Positions 25,566 to 33,501 of a DNA stretch of 64,000 nt are shown here, one piece after another (positions within the stretch are counted from its first letter, which is position 1; the number at the start of each line of letters is the position of its first letter). The stretch comes from UBA4312 sp002394635. Lineage in GTDB: Bacteria; Bacillota_I; Bacilli_A; Erysipelotrichales; Erysipelotrichaceae. The stretch spans positions 1 through 64,000 of the forward strand of contig CAMNHO010000010.1 of NCBI GenBank assembly GCA_946539765.1, written 5' to 3'. A program made the translations under genes and the position numbers. A model generated the notes under the pieces. That model had not been told where the DNA came from and ran no database searches. It saw only the letters and a program-made list of their open reading frames with translations.

Positions 25566-26168
25566 TTAATTCAATACTTTGATCTGAGCCATTTTAAACT
25601 TTTCAATGGCATGAATGAAATAGGAAGCCTTTTTTTCTATCAAGAAAATATCACCGGCTTTCAGTTCATATTCCTTTTTCTTATAGCCTATGACCGCTCT
25701 GCCTTCCAGCCCGAAAACCACTTTTTCCGTCTTTGCGGCTTGTTCATTCAGACCCGTTCCATGACCATATGAAAGGACTTGCAGCTGCAAATTCTCATTT
25801 TCTGCAACAACGATCTCCTTGATCTGTCCCATTTCATAGCCCAGCAGATCCTTCAAACGAAAATGATTTCCTTTCGTAAATGCTTCCCGGTTTAAATGTT
25901 CAGCTTCCAGCTGGATCTCAACATAGACAGTATCTTGATCGGTTTCCAGATTTACATTCTGTTCTGTGCGAAAGATCAAGGACTGTTCCTGTTGAAGAAA
26001 GTACAGCACGGGATCATAATGGACCCGGATCATGCCTTTAAGTATGGTGATCATACGATATTGTGGATAAGGATCCAGAAAAAACGTATGATCCGGTTCC
26101 AAGCATACAATTTTATAATTTTTTCCTTCTTTCATTACTTTATATTTTATATTGTTACTAGTGGTCAT
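25566..26168 (-). CDS. Bicupin-like protein
   Basis: A 200-residue protein with two cupin-like beta-barrels: the first around residues 20-95 (FFLDPYPQYRMITILKGMIRVHY...SLIFRTEQNVNL) and the second around 130-195 (LQVLSYGHGTGLNEQAAKTEKVVFGLEGRAVIGY...AGDIFLIEKKASYFIHAI). The metal His/Glu set of the second barrel is only partly kept (GHGTGLNEQ), so it may bind a ligand rather than act as an enzyme. It resembles stand-alone cupins that sense a small molecule. Only a weak AGGA precedes the ATG. No GGGTAT pair is seen in front of it, although such pairs flank it on both sides. Confidence 0.75.
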   Translation of the reverse strand: MTTSNNIKYKVMKEGKNYKIVCLEPDHTFFLDPYPQYRMITILKGMIRVHYDPVLYFLQQEQSLIFRTEQNVNLETDQDTVYVEIQLEAEHLNREAFTKGNHFRLKDLLGYEMGQIKEIVVAENENLQLQVLSYGHGTGLNEQAAKTEKVVFGLEGRAVIGYKKKEYELKAGDIFLIEKKASYFIHAIEKFKMAQIKVLN

Positions 26169-26326
26169 CTCGTTTTCCTACTTTACTATTCTGATTGTCT
26201 CTGATTGTCGTTTTTTCGATCTATGAAGTGCATACCGAATACAAGATCCAAATCAAGTTCTCCTTACTGCCGTTATACCATTTCTTTTTCTATCAAAGTG
26301 AAATCGCGAACACATTTATCCAAATA

Positions 26327-26371
26327 GGTTTTATTTCTGTTGGTTTTGGGTATCTTCGTTTTTTTTATCGT
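26327..26371 (+). promoter_or_regulatory. Tandem GGGTAT site and -10 of the small membrane gene (site C)
   Basis: Distal AGGTTTT (GG from 26327) and proximal TTTTGGGTATC (GGG from 26348), 21 bp apart, then 18 bp to TATCGT (26366-26371). No consensus -35. Confidence 0.45.
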
Positions 26372-26403
26372 GAAAAAATAAAACATAGGATCAGGAGAGA
26401 ACA

Positions 26404-26619
26404 ATGGCTTTCAATGAACTCGATTTAAACACAATTTATCCAATACAAATTATTCCGAACTTCATACCGGGATGGGAACTATTTATATTGCTTGTTACTT
26501 TTGTCATCATATTGCCAGCCCTTTGGCCTAGCATTGATGAAAGAAAGCTTTCCTTCCTCTATATCATAGCTTTCGTTGTTTTTATCCTGATTCTGATTCA
26601 TTCTTTAATGAATGATTAA
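26404..26619 (+). CDS. Small two-helix membrane protein
   Basis: A 71-residue protein with two transmembrane segments: LFILLVTFVIILPALW (about residues 26-42) and LSFLYIIAFVVFILILI (about 49-66), joined by a short polar loop PSIDERK. CAGGAGAGAACA gives a good ribosome site. No family was recognised. It is the only short plus-strand gene between the bicupin and the Cna-B gene and carries the same GGGTAT promoter element, so it probably belongs to the same regulon, perhaps as a helper of surface-protein export or as a small signalling partner (inference). Confidence 0.7.
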   Translation: MAFNELDLNTIYPIQIIPNFIPGWELFILLVTFVIILPALWPSIDERKLSFLYIIAFVVFILILIHSLMND

Positions 26620-26646
26620 GCCTCATTTTATCCATATCAAAAGCAT

Positions 26647-26677
26647 AGAAAAGGCCGGATACGATTCGGTCTTTTCT
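26647..26677. terminator. Bidirectional terminator
   Basis: AGAAAAGGCCG / CGGTCTTTTCT stem with a 9-nt loop between convergent genes. Confidence 0.65.
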
Positions 26678-26712
26678 ACTGCCTTTAATTAAATCTGGCA
26701 ATAAACATGAAT

Positions 26713-26985
26713 CTATCTTTCTGTATTCCTGTATTCATAGATTTTCTTCATGCCTCGAATCATCAGTTCCTGCAACGACGGCTCCAGCTGGCCGATTACG
26801 TCCGCATGCTTGATCAATAGATCCATCTCCTCCTGCGTTAATTCGCGATGAGATGAGTCTAGGATCAACAAGAATTCTTCTGTCAGATTATTGAATCTCT
26901 TATACTTTTTGTGAACCGATCTTGGGTGGATCCTGTTTTTGATTTTTCTTAATTCATCATGAGAAAAGATATCCTCTACTCGCAT
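26713..26985 (-). CDS. Hypothetical 90-residue protein
   Basis: A charged, largely helical cytosolic protein (pattern of Lys/Arg/Glu with amphipathic helices such as EEMDLLIKHADVIGQL and LMIRGMKKIYEY). No signal peptide, no known motif. GGAG lies 8 nt before the ATG. It follows the next gene by 27 bp and so is the second gene of a two-gene operon. No function can be assigned. Confidence 0.65.
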   Translation of the reverse strand: MRVEDIFSHDELRKIKNRIHPRSVHKKYKRFNNLTEEFLLILDSSHRELTQEEMDLLIKHADVIGQLEPSLQELMIRGMKKIYEYRNTER

Positions 26986-27012
26986 ATAAATATCTCCTTA
27001 TTCTTTTACAAC

Positions 27013-27381
27013 TTACTTTCCTGTCAACATATGCAGCTGCATGATATACAAATATGCATCCTTTTCAGATTTTACATCCAATATATGTTTCCCGCCTGTT
27101 TGCTCTGTGATACAAATACCGGTTGCCTCCTTCTTTCCTTTGCACGTACATAATTCAATAGTCTGGATGGACGCAAAGGGAATCACTTGTTCCACATGGT
27201 CAGACAGCTGAACCTGCATCTGCCGGTTCGGCCAGTATGCGGACCGATTGACCACAATTCGATTCTGCGGATTGACAGCGGATATGATCCATTCCGCACT
27301 GATTCCTTCGGGACTATCCGAATGTCCCAGCGCAGGCACATCTTTTGTGTAGTATCGGCCAGCTGCTTTAAAAAAACGCAT
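27013..27381 (-). CDS. Hypothetical 122-residue protein
   Basis: A soluble, mainly beta-strand protein with a pair CTCKGKK (Cys-x-Cys) near residue 80 and several regularly spaced strands (NRIVVNRSAYW, QVQLSDHVEQVIPF, IQTIELC, GICITEQ, KHILDV). The strand pattern recalls a PH-like or GRAM-like domain, but this is only an impression. AAGGAGGACCT gives a strong ribosome site. First gene of a two-gene operon; a pair of GGGTAT elements lies 98-120 bp upstream, in the opposite reading direction. Confidence 0.65.
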   Translation of the reverse strand: MRFFKAAGRYYTKDVPALGHSDSPEGISAEWIISAVNPQNRIVVNRSAYWPNRQMQVQLSDHVEQVIPFASIQTIELCTCKGKKEATGICITEQTGGKHILDVKSEKDAYLYIMQLHMLTGK

Positions 27382-27478
27382 AGGTCCTCCTTCATGGTTG
27401 TTACCTGTTGATTACTTATATTTTAAACAGAATCCTTAGCGCAAAGCCCTTTCCATCGTTTATGGTTATATCCTTTCT

Positions 27479-27506
27479 GGGTATTTGTCTTATCTGTTTT
27501 GGGTAT
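27479..27506 (+). promoter_or_regulatory. Tandem GGGTAT site without clear -10 (site F)
   Basis: TCTGGGTATTT (GGG from 27479) and TTTTGGGTATC (GGG from 27501), 22 bp apart. No -10 follows; it may be an auxiliary upstream site for the Cna-B promoter or act on the divergent pair. Confidence 0.4.
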
Positions 27507-27630
27507 CCAAGGACTCTTTTTCTTTCCCCTATTTCTACACTTTAGTCCGTTTCTGTCATTCAAAAAGAGAAAATAAGAGAAACAGATAAAAAAAACAGAC
27601 ATATCCTTCCTTTATGGATTTGTGATATAA

Positions 27631-27673
27631 GGGCACAAATAAACCTTATTTGGGTATTTTTACATTATATAAA
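27631..27673 (+). promoter_or_regulatory. Promoter and tandem GGGTAT site of the Cna-B gene (site B)
   Basis: Distal AAGGGC (GGG from 27631) and proximal ATTTGGGTATTTTT (GGG from 27652), exactly 21 bp apart, then 16 bp to TATAAA (27668-27673). Same layout as site A at the other surface gene. Confidence 0.6.
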
Positions 27674-27726
27674 TCTCTATAGTTATCTATAGAAAGGACA
27701 TCTGAATAAGATGATTAGGAGATTGT

Positions 27727-30700
27727 ATGAGACAAAATCTTAAAAGATTCTGGCTCGGCTTTTTATGTGCTTTTGTATTAGTGCAAGGCTCTACACAATC
27801 CATCCTATCTGTTCAGGCAGCAGAAGCAGATGAAGCCATTGTTGAAACAACTACAGTGGCTGAAGAACAGACAACGGAACCACAGGCTCCGGAATCTGAA
27901 ACTTTACCGGATGATCCGGTTCCTGCTGAAACCACAGACACAGACAATGGAACAGATGTAGAAACCGAGCAGAATCCAAATGCACCTCCACAGGAAGAAG
28001 GAACTGTGGACAAAAATGAAATGGAGGAAGATACGAAAGAAGAGGAAGAAGAGGAAGAAGAATGGAATCAGGCACCGATTACAGGAAATGCCAGCCATAA
28101 CGGCGTAACGGTCAACGTAAACGCTCCGGCAGGTAGCTTCCCGGAAGGAACCAATGTAACGATCCAGCCTTTGGACGATCAGGTTGCCCAGGGACTGCGT
28201 GATCAGGTAACCGAAGGAGAAGAAGCCATCGGTTTTGACATTTCTTTTATCACAGCAGAAGGATCGGAGGTTCAGCCTTCCAACGGCCAGCAGGTTACGG
28301 TGGGATTTACGGTTGATGCAGCCAGCCCGTTAACGATTGAAGACGATGAAACCGCAACATTGGATGTAGTTCACGTTTCCGATCAAGGTGGTGGCGAAAT
28401 TCTGAAGAGCGTGGATGCACCACAAACCGGACAGAGTTCGGATATTGTCGTTTATGCAAACAGCTTTTCAGCCTATCTGGTTTCCAAATCACCCGTATTG
28501 AAAGCACCACAGGAAGCAAAGATGGTCGATGTCGCGATTACGAATTTTACCATTGAGAACCTTGAGCATGAGGCAGCGGATCGGATATACTACAATGACC
28601 GTTTCTATCTGGCCATGGACTGGGATGCTTCCAGCTATGGAAAAGATCTGCATGCAGGCGACTACTTTGATGTAACCTTGCCGGATAACATGATCTTCCC
28701 GGCAGGTGTCACTGCCAGTGATTTCAATTTAACAGATGATGAAGGAAATGTTGTCGCTACGGCCCATGTTACACCGGGTCCGAACAATGCCGGTGGTACG
28801 ATCCATGTGGAGTTTACAGATGCGGTTGAAGACCGGTATAACGTAAAAGGAACAATGTATGTAGCAGCGCAGTTTAACCGACAGGCTGTTACGTATAATG
28901 AACCAAATACATTCACTGTGACCGTCAATGGAGAAGTCAATCCAATCTCTGCTTCGACAGAGGCCACCGTTGTCGGTCCAAAACAACTCGAAGACGAGAT
29001 CCTTGGAAAATGGGGACAATCTGTGGCGAACGTAGATGATCAAGCGGAATGGTGGGTACGTATCAATCACAGACAGGATACATTGACCAATGTGGTTATC
29101 ACCGACTCCTTAGCCGGAACCGGTGAACATTTCCTTCCGGAAACGTTTACTTTACGTAAGGTCACTTATAATGAGTACGGAGGCGTAGTTGGCTCTGCTA
29201 CTATCGTCGATGTATCGAGCATGATCAGTTTCTCGGATGACCTGACAAGCTTTACCTTAAATCTGGGGAATATTGACGGAGATCAATACCAGTTAAGTTA
29301 TCGAAGTACCTATACACCTGGAACTCGGTTACGCAACAGGGTAGTCTTAAACTCTACGGAGACTTCGCAAACCTTTGTAGCGACCCATATCTCAGCACAA
29401 TCCGGTGGAAGCGGTGGTGGCGATCTGGCCAGCCGTATCAAGATTACCAAAGTGGATGCGGATGATAATACGATCGTTCTGGCCGGGGCTGTATTCGAAG
29501 TGGAAGACAGTCAAGGAAATAAATTTACCTTAACAACCGGTGCTGATGGAACTGTTACTTCAGATACCTTAACACAAGGCACATATCATGTAAGAGAGAT
29601 ACAGGCACCAACAGGGTATATGATCCTGGATTCGGAAAGTGAATTTGATCTGGAAGTAACGCCAAGCGGTGGTGCGATCCGTACTGTTAAAAATCAGAAA
29701 AATACGATTGATATTCCGGTCAACAAACAATGGATCGGTCCAGCAGCAGATTCAGTGACTGTCACGATTTCCCGTTCTTATGAAAGTGGTGGCAACACAA
29801 CGGAAGAGGCATTAAGTCAGACACTTGTCTTAAACGAAGCCAACAACTGGTCTGGTACATTTACCGATCTGGAAGAATATGCACCGAATGGAACAAAGTA
29901 TACGTATCAAGTACAGGAGCAAGATCTAAATGGATATAGATCCGAAATCGTCGATAACGGTGGAAGCTTTACCATTATCAATACGAATACCGAAACAATC
30001 GATATTCCGGTTGTTAAGCAATGGATCGGTCCGCCGGCCGAAGACGTGGAGATCCGTTTATATTCCAACGGTGAAAAGATCGATAGTGTTGTATTGTCGG
30101 ATGCGAATCAATGGCAGCATACGTTTACCGGGTTACCGAAATATGACGCAAACAGTGGCGCTGAGATTCCATACGATATTGTAGAAGCCACAACAAAAGA
30201 CTTCCATAGTCGACAAGAAGGTGATTTCCGTACTGGCTTTACCGTTTACAACTACAATACGGAAACCGTTGATATTCCGGTTACCAAGCAATGGGTAGGC
30301 CCGCAGCAGGCTTCCGTAGACGTTCAGTTAATGGCCGACAATCAAACAGCAGATACAATCACATTATCCGCTGCGAACAACTGGTCCCATGTATTTACCG
30401 GTTTACCAAAATACGATGAGACCGATGGCCATGAAATTGAATATACGGTTGAGGAAACACCGATCGAAAACTATAAAGTTGAGATTGCCGGTGATGCACA
30501 GAATGGATTCTCGATCATTAATACCAATATCGAAACCATCAGTATCCCTGTACAGAAACAATGGGTAGGAACTCCAACAGATTATGTGGATATTCAGCTG
30601 ATGGCAGATGGAACCATGGTGGATACTATTTCTCTATCCGCAGACAATGACTGGGCCTACACATTTACGGAATTACCAAAATATGATGAGACCGATGGTC

Positions 30701-31230
30701 ATGAAATTGAATATACGGTAGAAGAAACAGCTGTTGAAGGCTATACAACCGGTATATCCGGTACCGCTGGCAGCGGCTTTACCATTACCAATACTATTAC
30801 CGGTAAGGTATCTGTTCCGGTTACCAAAAAATGGGTAGGAACACCGACCGATTCTGTGACCATCCAGTTATTTGCCGATGGCAAACAGATTGATTCCGTC
30901 GTATTAAACAAAGATAACCAATGGCAGTATACATTTACCGATCTGGATCAATATAAAGATGGTAAAGAAATCACATATACGATCCAGGAGGAAGCTGTAA
31001 AAGGATATAAAGTAACCTACGCAGGAAATGCCAAAGAAGGATTTATCGTAACTAATACGCAGAACACACCGAAAAAAGAGCCGAAAAAGAAAGATCCTAC
31101 AAAGCAGAAAGGTCTGCAGACCGGTGTTCAGACCAACCAGTCAACACCAATCGTGTTCGGCGTTATCATTGTTGCGTTATTAATTTGTTTAGCCGTTTAT
31201 ATTTATAAGCGCTCGAAAAAGAATCAATAA
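27727..31230 (+). CDS. Cna-B repeat surface adhesin
   Basis: A 1167-residue cell-wall protein. Signal peptide 1-33; Thr/Glu/Pro-rich acidic spacer to about 115; a beta-domain to about 260; two adhesin-type Ig-like domains to about 560 resembling the collagen-binding regions of MSCRAMMs; a Gly/Ser hinge; a SpaA/prealbumin-like domain (about 570-655); then five Cna-B repeats of about 90 residues starting near 660, 757, 847, 937 and 1027. Each repeat keeps the Lys of K-x-W, the Glu of YTVEE/YTIQEE and the Asn near the end that form an intradomain isopeptide bond. Tail: Lys/Pro linker, sorting motif LQTGVQT, helix IVFGVIIVALLICLAVYIY and KRSKKNQ. TAGGAG precedes the ATG. Confidence 0.92.
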   Translation: MRQNLKRFWLGFLCAFVLVQGSTQSILSVQAAEADEAIVETTTVAEEQTTEPQAPESETLPDDPVPAETTDTDNGTDVETEQNPNAPPQEEGTVDKNEMEEDTKEEEEEEEEWNQAPITGNASHNGVTVNVNAPAGSFPEGTNVTIQPLDDQVAQGLRDQVTEGEEAIGFDISFITAEGSEVQPSNGQQVTVGFTVDAASPLTIEDDETATLDVVHVSDQGGGEILKSVDAPQTGQSSDIVVYANSFSAYLVSKSPVLKAPQEAKMVDVAITNFTIENLEHEAADRIYYNDRFYLAMDWDASSYGKDLHAGDYFDVTLPDNMIFPAGVTASDFNLTDDEGNVVATAHVTPGPNNAGGTIHVEFTDAVEDRYNVKGTMYVAAQFNRQAVTYNEPNTFTVTVNGEVNPISASTEATVVGPKQLEDEILGKWGQSVANVDDQAEWWVRINHRQDTLTNVVITDSLAGTGEHFLPETFTLRKVTYNEYGGVVGSATIVDVSSMISFSDDLTSFTLNLGNIDGDQYQLSYRSTYTPGTRLRNRVVLNSTETSQTFVATHISAQSGGSGGGDLASRIKITKVDADDNTIVLAGAVFEVEDSQGNKFTLTTGADGTVTSDTLTQGTYHVREIQAPTGYMILDSESEFDLEVTPSGGAIRTVKNQKNTIDIPVNKQWIGPAADSVTVTISRSYESGGNTTEEALSQTLVLNEANNWSGTFTDLEEYAPNGTKYTYQVQEQDLNGYRSEIVDNGGSFTIINTNTETIDIPVVKQWIGPPAEDVEIRLYSNGEKIDSVVLSDANQWQHTFTGLPKYDANSGAEIPYDIVEATTKDFHSRQEGDFRTGFTVYNYNTETVDIPVTKQWVGPQQASVDVQLMADNQTADTITLSAANNWSHVFTGLPKYDETDGHEIEYTVEETPIENYKVEIAGDAQNGFSIINTNIETISIPVQKQWVGTPTDYVDIQLMADGTMVDTISLSADNDWAYTFTELPKYDETDGHEIEYTVEETAVEGYTTGISGTAGSGFTITNTITGKVSVPVTKKWVGTPTDSVTIQLFADGKQIDSVVLNKDNQWQYTFTDLDQYKDGKEITYTIQEEAVKGYKVTYAGNAKEGFIVTNTQNTPKKEPKKKDPTKQKGLQTGVQTNQSTPIVFGVIIVALLICLAVYIYKRSKKNQ

Positions 31231-31247
31231 AATTTATTTTCTCTTTT

Positions 31248-31283
31248 AACAATGTCAGGATATTCATCCTGACATTGTTTTTG
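31248..31283 (+). terminator. Terminator of the Cna-B gene
   Basis: AACAATGTCAGGAT, loop ATTC, ATCCTGACATTGTT then T-run: a perfect 14-bp stem. Confidence 0.9.
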
Positions 31284-31298
31284 AAATCCGTATTTAAA

Positions 31299-31325
31299 AA
31301 ACCTCTGTATTTTTAACAGAGGTTT
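31299..31325 (-). terminator. Terminator of the 31.3-32.9 kb operon
   Basis: AAACCTCTG / CAGAGGTTT with T-run on the minus strand, 6 bp past the stop. Confidence 0.75.
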
Positions 31326-31331
31326 CTGTAT

Positions 31332-31862
31332 TTATTCGCTTTCTAGTTTGGTGCTGTCTGATATTGTAAAGGCGGTGATATTCCCTTTTGGATCCGTCTC
31401 CAGCAATAACATCAGCTTTCCTTTTCTCCACATATAGATCGTCGTATCTCCAACACTTTGTTTAAAGCGTTCGTTGCCGAACCTTTTTAAAACATCCATG
31501 TAAGTCGATTCTCTGACATCGATCCCGGCCAGATATACCTTCGTTTCGTTGTGATCGGAAATTATATCATAGTGAAGCATCGTGATCTTTTGTTCTTCTT
31601 CATCGCAGAGGATCATCATTCCGATTTCATCGGTATCCTCATACAGACGGATAAAAGACAATTTATCATTGACGGTCAAGCCTTCTTTAATCAGCGTTTC
31701 GTTGGCTTCCTTCCAGTCTTGGCCGACTTTTAATGATTCCGACGATTTGATTTGCATATCATTCCATACAGGTTCCGTCATCCGGAAATAGAGAAAGCAT
31801 AGAATCCCGGATACAACCAGGATCGCTGCAATTATCCCAAACCATCGTTTTTTTCTATCCAT
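31332..31862 (-). CDS. Single-pass membrane protein, unknown
   Basis: A 176-residue protein with one N-terminal helix (WFGIIAAILVVSGILCFLYF) after the basic MDRKKR, so the remaining 140 residues probably face outside. The extracellular part is mixed alpha/beta without known motifs. The ATG at 31862 is chosen because AAGGAAAGAAG precedes it and it overlaps the upstream gene by 8 nt; an in-frame ATG at 31889 lies deep in that gene. The overlap shows coupling to the two-helix membrane protein and suggests the two form a complex. Confidence 0.75.
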   Translation of the reverse strand: MDRKKRWFGIIAAILVVSGILCFLYFRMTEPVWNDMQIKSSESLKVGQDWKEANETLIKEGLTVNDKLSFIRLYEDTDEIGMMILCDEEEQKITMLHYDIISDHNETKVYLAGIDVRESTYMDVLKRFGNERFKQSVGDTTIYMWRKGKLMLLLETDPKGNITAFTISDSTKLESE

Positions 31863-32850
31863 TCTTCTTTCCTTTTTTAAAATTTTCATTAAAGAATTTT
31901 ACATTCTCCGGTGTGAAGCCAATCAAAGCCGCCGGATTCTTCTGGGCAACGACCTGTAATACTTCATCCATCGCTTCTCTTTGGGCTTTTCCATGGCTGT
32001 TATTTAATGTACGGTTTGGCATGGTACGGGTATGGCATACCAGGAAGCTGTTTGCCGTCATCCTTCTTCTGCGTATATCCTTGCGATAGATCCATTGAAT
32101 ATCCAGGTATGGAATGATCAGACCATCTTTTTTGGAAATCAAAAAGTGATCTCCGGCATATAGATCGGTATCCGAGGCCTGTAGTTCCTTATCTGCCATT
32201 TCCAGCATTCCCTGTTGTTCCAGCAATTGCAGTGTCTGGGAAATATTTCTGTTTTTATTACGGGAATACAAAATCAAGCTCAAGCCAATACAGCCAGTCA
32301 CAAAGGCAGCCAGACCTAAAACAGGTGCCAGTGTATTTGTGGACTCTTTCCCGGCTTCCAAATAATTGTATCCTACCCGGTCGGTTACCGTTACCTCGTC
32401 AACTCCATAGGTTTCCGATACAGCCTGGAAGACATCGTATGGAATGGTGGTGGAACGTCCATACAGGCGTATCGTCTTTCCTTCTTTCTCAGGCATCTTT
32501 ACCATTAAATTCATTTTCATCGTTCCATCGATCTGCGCATATTCTTCCGGCGTCATTTCCACCAATAGAAAGTACGGATTGGTATCCACCGCCATGTAGT
32601 AATATTTTCCATCCTTCTGCGCTGACCAGTCATTATCGATAGCTAAGATATCAATATAGACATCCTGGTTGGTTTGATCACTTTGCATCGGATCAAAGAA
32701 GTCTGCTTTTTTCTTTTGATCGAGGATTCCGGTTGCTGATACGATCGCGAATACAATCAGCCAGAATGTAAGAATCACAAAAACAATCCCGACTATTTTT
32801 GAGCGCTTATCGGGATGTAATGTGCGTTCAATATTCTCTTTATAATTCAT
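31855..32850 (-). CDS. Two-helix membrane protein, unknown
   Basis: A 331-residue protein with helices at about 19-42 (IVGIVFVILTFWLIVFAIV) and 178-200 (LAPVLGLAAFVTGCIGLSLIL). The loop between them (about 135 residues) is predicted outside; the C-terminal 130 residues face the cytoplasm and include a beta segment GDHFLISKKDGLIIPYLDIQWIYRKD like PH-type domains in Firmicute membrane proteins. No enzyme motif. AGGAGGAG gives a strong ribosome site. An isolated CGGGTATT element occurs about 50 bp upstream, but without a partner. Confidence 0.75.
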   Translation of the reverse strand: MNYKENIERTLHPDKRSKIVGIVFVILTFWLIVFAIVSATGILDQKKKADFFDPMQSDQTNQDVYIDILAIDNDWSAQKDGKYYYMAVDTNPYFLLVEMTPEEYAQIDGTMKMNLMVKMPEKEGKTIRLYGRSTTIPYDVFQAVSETYGVDEVTVTDRVGYNYLEAGKESTNTLAPVLGLAAFVTGCIGLSLILYSRNKNRNISQTLQLLEQQGMLEMADKELQASDTDLYAGDHFLISKKDGLIIPYLDIQWIYRKDIRRRRMTANSFLVCHTRTMPNRTLNNSHGKAQREAMDEVLQVVAQKNPAALIGFTPENVKFFNENFKKGKKNG

Positions 32851-32951
32851 ATAAACTCCTCCTGTATATTAACGTACGCTTATCATTTCAATGCGAATAC
32901 CCGAAAACGACAGAATAATTATGAAAAAGACTTTTTCTGCTCTAAAAAGCA

Positions 32952-33000
32952 GTAAAAGTGAACCATTTCTGTTGAAAATACAGATTTTGGTTCACTTTAC
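32952..33000 (-). terminator. Terminator of the polymerase-SIS-HAD operon
   Basis: GTAAAAGTGAACCA / TGGTTCACTTTAC arms with an inner CTGTT/TACAG pair; T-rich on the minus strand. It begins 7 bp past the HAD stop. Confidence 0.65.
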
Positions 33001-33006
33001 ATATAA

Positions 33007-33501
33007 TTATTTATTTAATAATTCGATTGCCTGACGGACATGGTCAGCCTGTAGACCTCCATCCACAAACGAGGTCTTGATCAGATGTTCCATAATTCCG
33101 TAATCCTCATAATCCGGAAAGATTTCATCATCCAGAACTATCCAGTTTTTATGTGGATGGGTCTGCAGCCAGTTATAGATGCCCCGGCCACGGTCCATCC
33201 AATGGTCGATGGTTTTGTCAATCAGGGATAAGCCCTGGCTGGCCAGTTTTTCCAGCATGTAGCGGATCAGAATTCCTTTTTGTTCCTTGGCCTGGGGATC
33301 CCAGTCTCTTTTCCAGGAGGAAGACAGAACGATATAAGAATCTGTTTTCTCAACGATTTCCTTTAACAAAGCTACCTTCTGATCCTCTATACCGACAAAG
33401 CCATTGATACTATCACTGGTCTTACGGCAGTTTAAAACACCATCAATGTCCAGAAAGACAATGTTTTTAATACTGCCTTGTGTATTTTTTAAAGTATTCA
33501 T
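33007..33501 (-). CDS. HAD-domain phosphatase-like protein
   Basis: A 164-residue HAD-superfamily protein like the HAD domain found in the Swiss Army Knife RNA-repair proteins. Motif I is FLDIDGVLN with the nucleophile Asp, motif II VLSSSWKRD with the Ser, and motif IV IVLDDE. Two starts are possible; the ATG at 33501 has GGGAG at 6 nt. It overlaps the SIS gene by 35 nt and ends the operon that begins with a Y-family polymerase, so it could process a phosphate end or nucleotide during damage response, but the substrate is unknown. Confidence 0.8.
   Translation of the reverse strand: MNTLKNTQGSIKNIVFLDIDGVLNCRKTSDSINGFVGIEDQKVALLKEIVEKTDSYIVLSSSWKRDWDPQAKEQKGILIRYMLEKLASQGLSLIDKTIDHWMDRGRGIYNWLQTHPHKNWIVLDDEIFPDYEDYGIMEHLIKTSFVDGGLQADHVRQAIELLNK

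Larger units (their letters stand above)
27382..27726. other. Divergent regulatory region before the Cna-B gene
   Basis: About 345 bp holding site F, site B and the -10 of the Cna-B gene, plus the leader with the palindrome CTATAGTTATCTATAG (27676-27691). No gene seen. Confidence 0.6.

Noticed and set aside
26195..26428. 77-codon plus-strand open frame upstream of the small membrane protein
   Set aside because: No SD, crosses the GGGTAT promoter of the real gene at 26404, and overlaps that gene in another frame.
32896..32912. CGGGTATT element upstream of the two-helix membrane protein
   Set aside because: Proximal half only, no partner at 21 bp; kept as a remark, not as a site.
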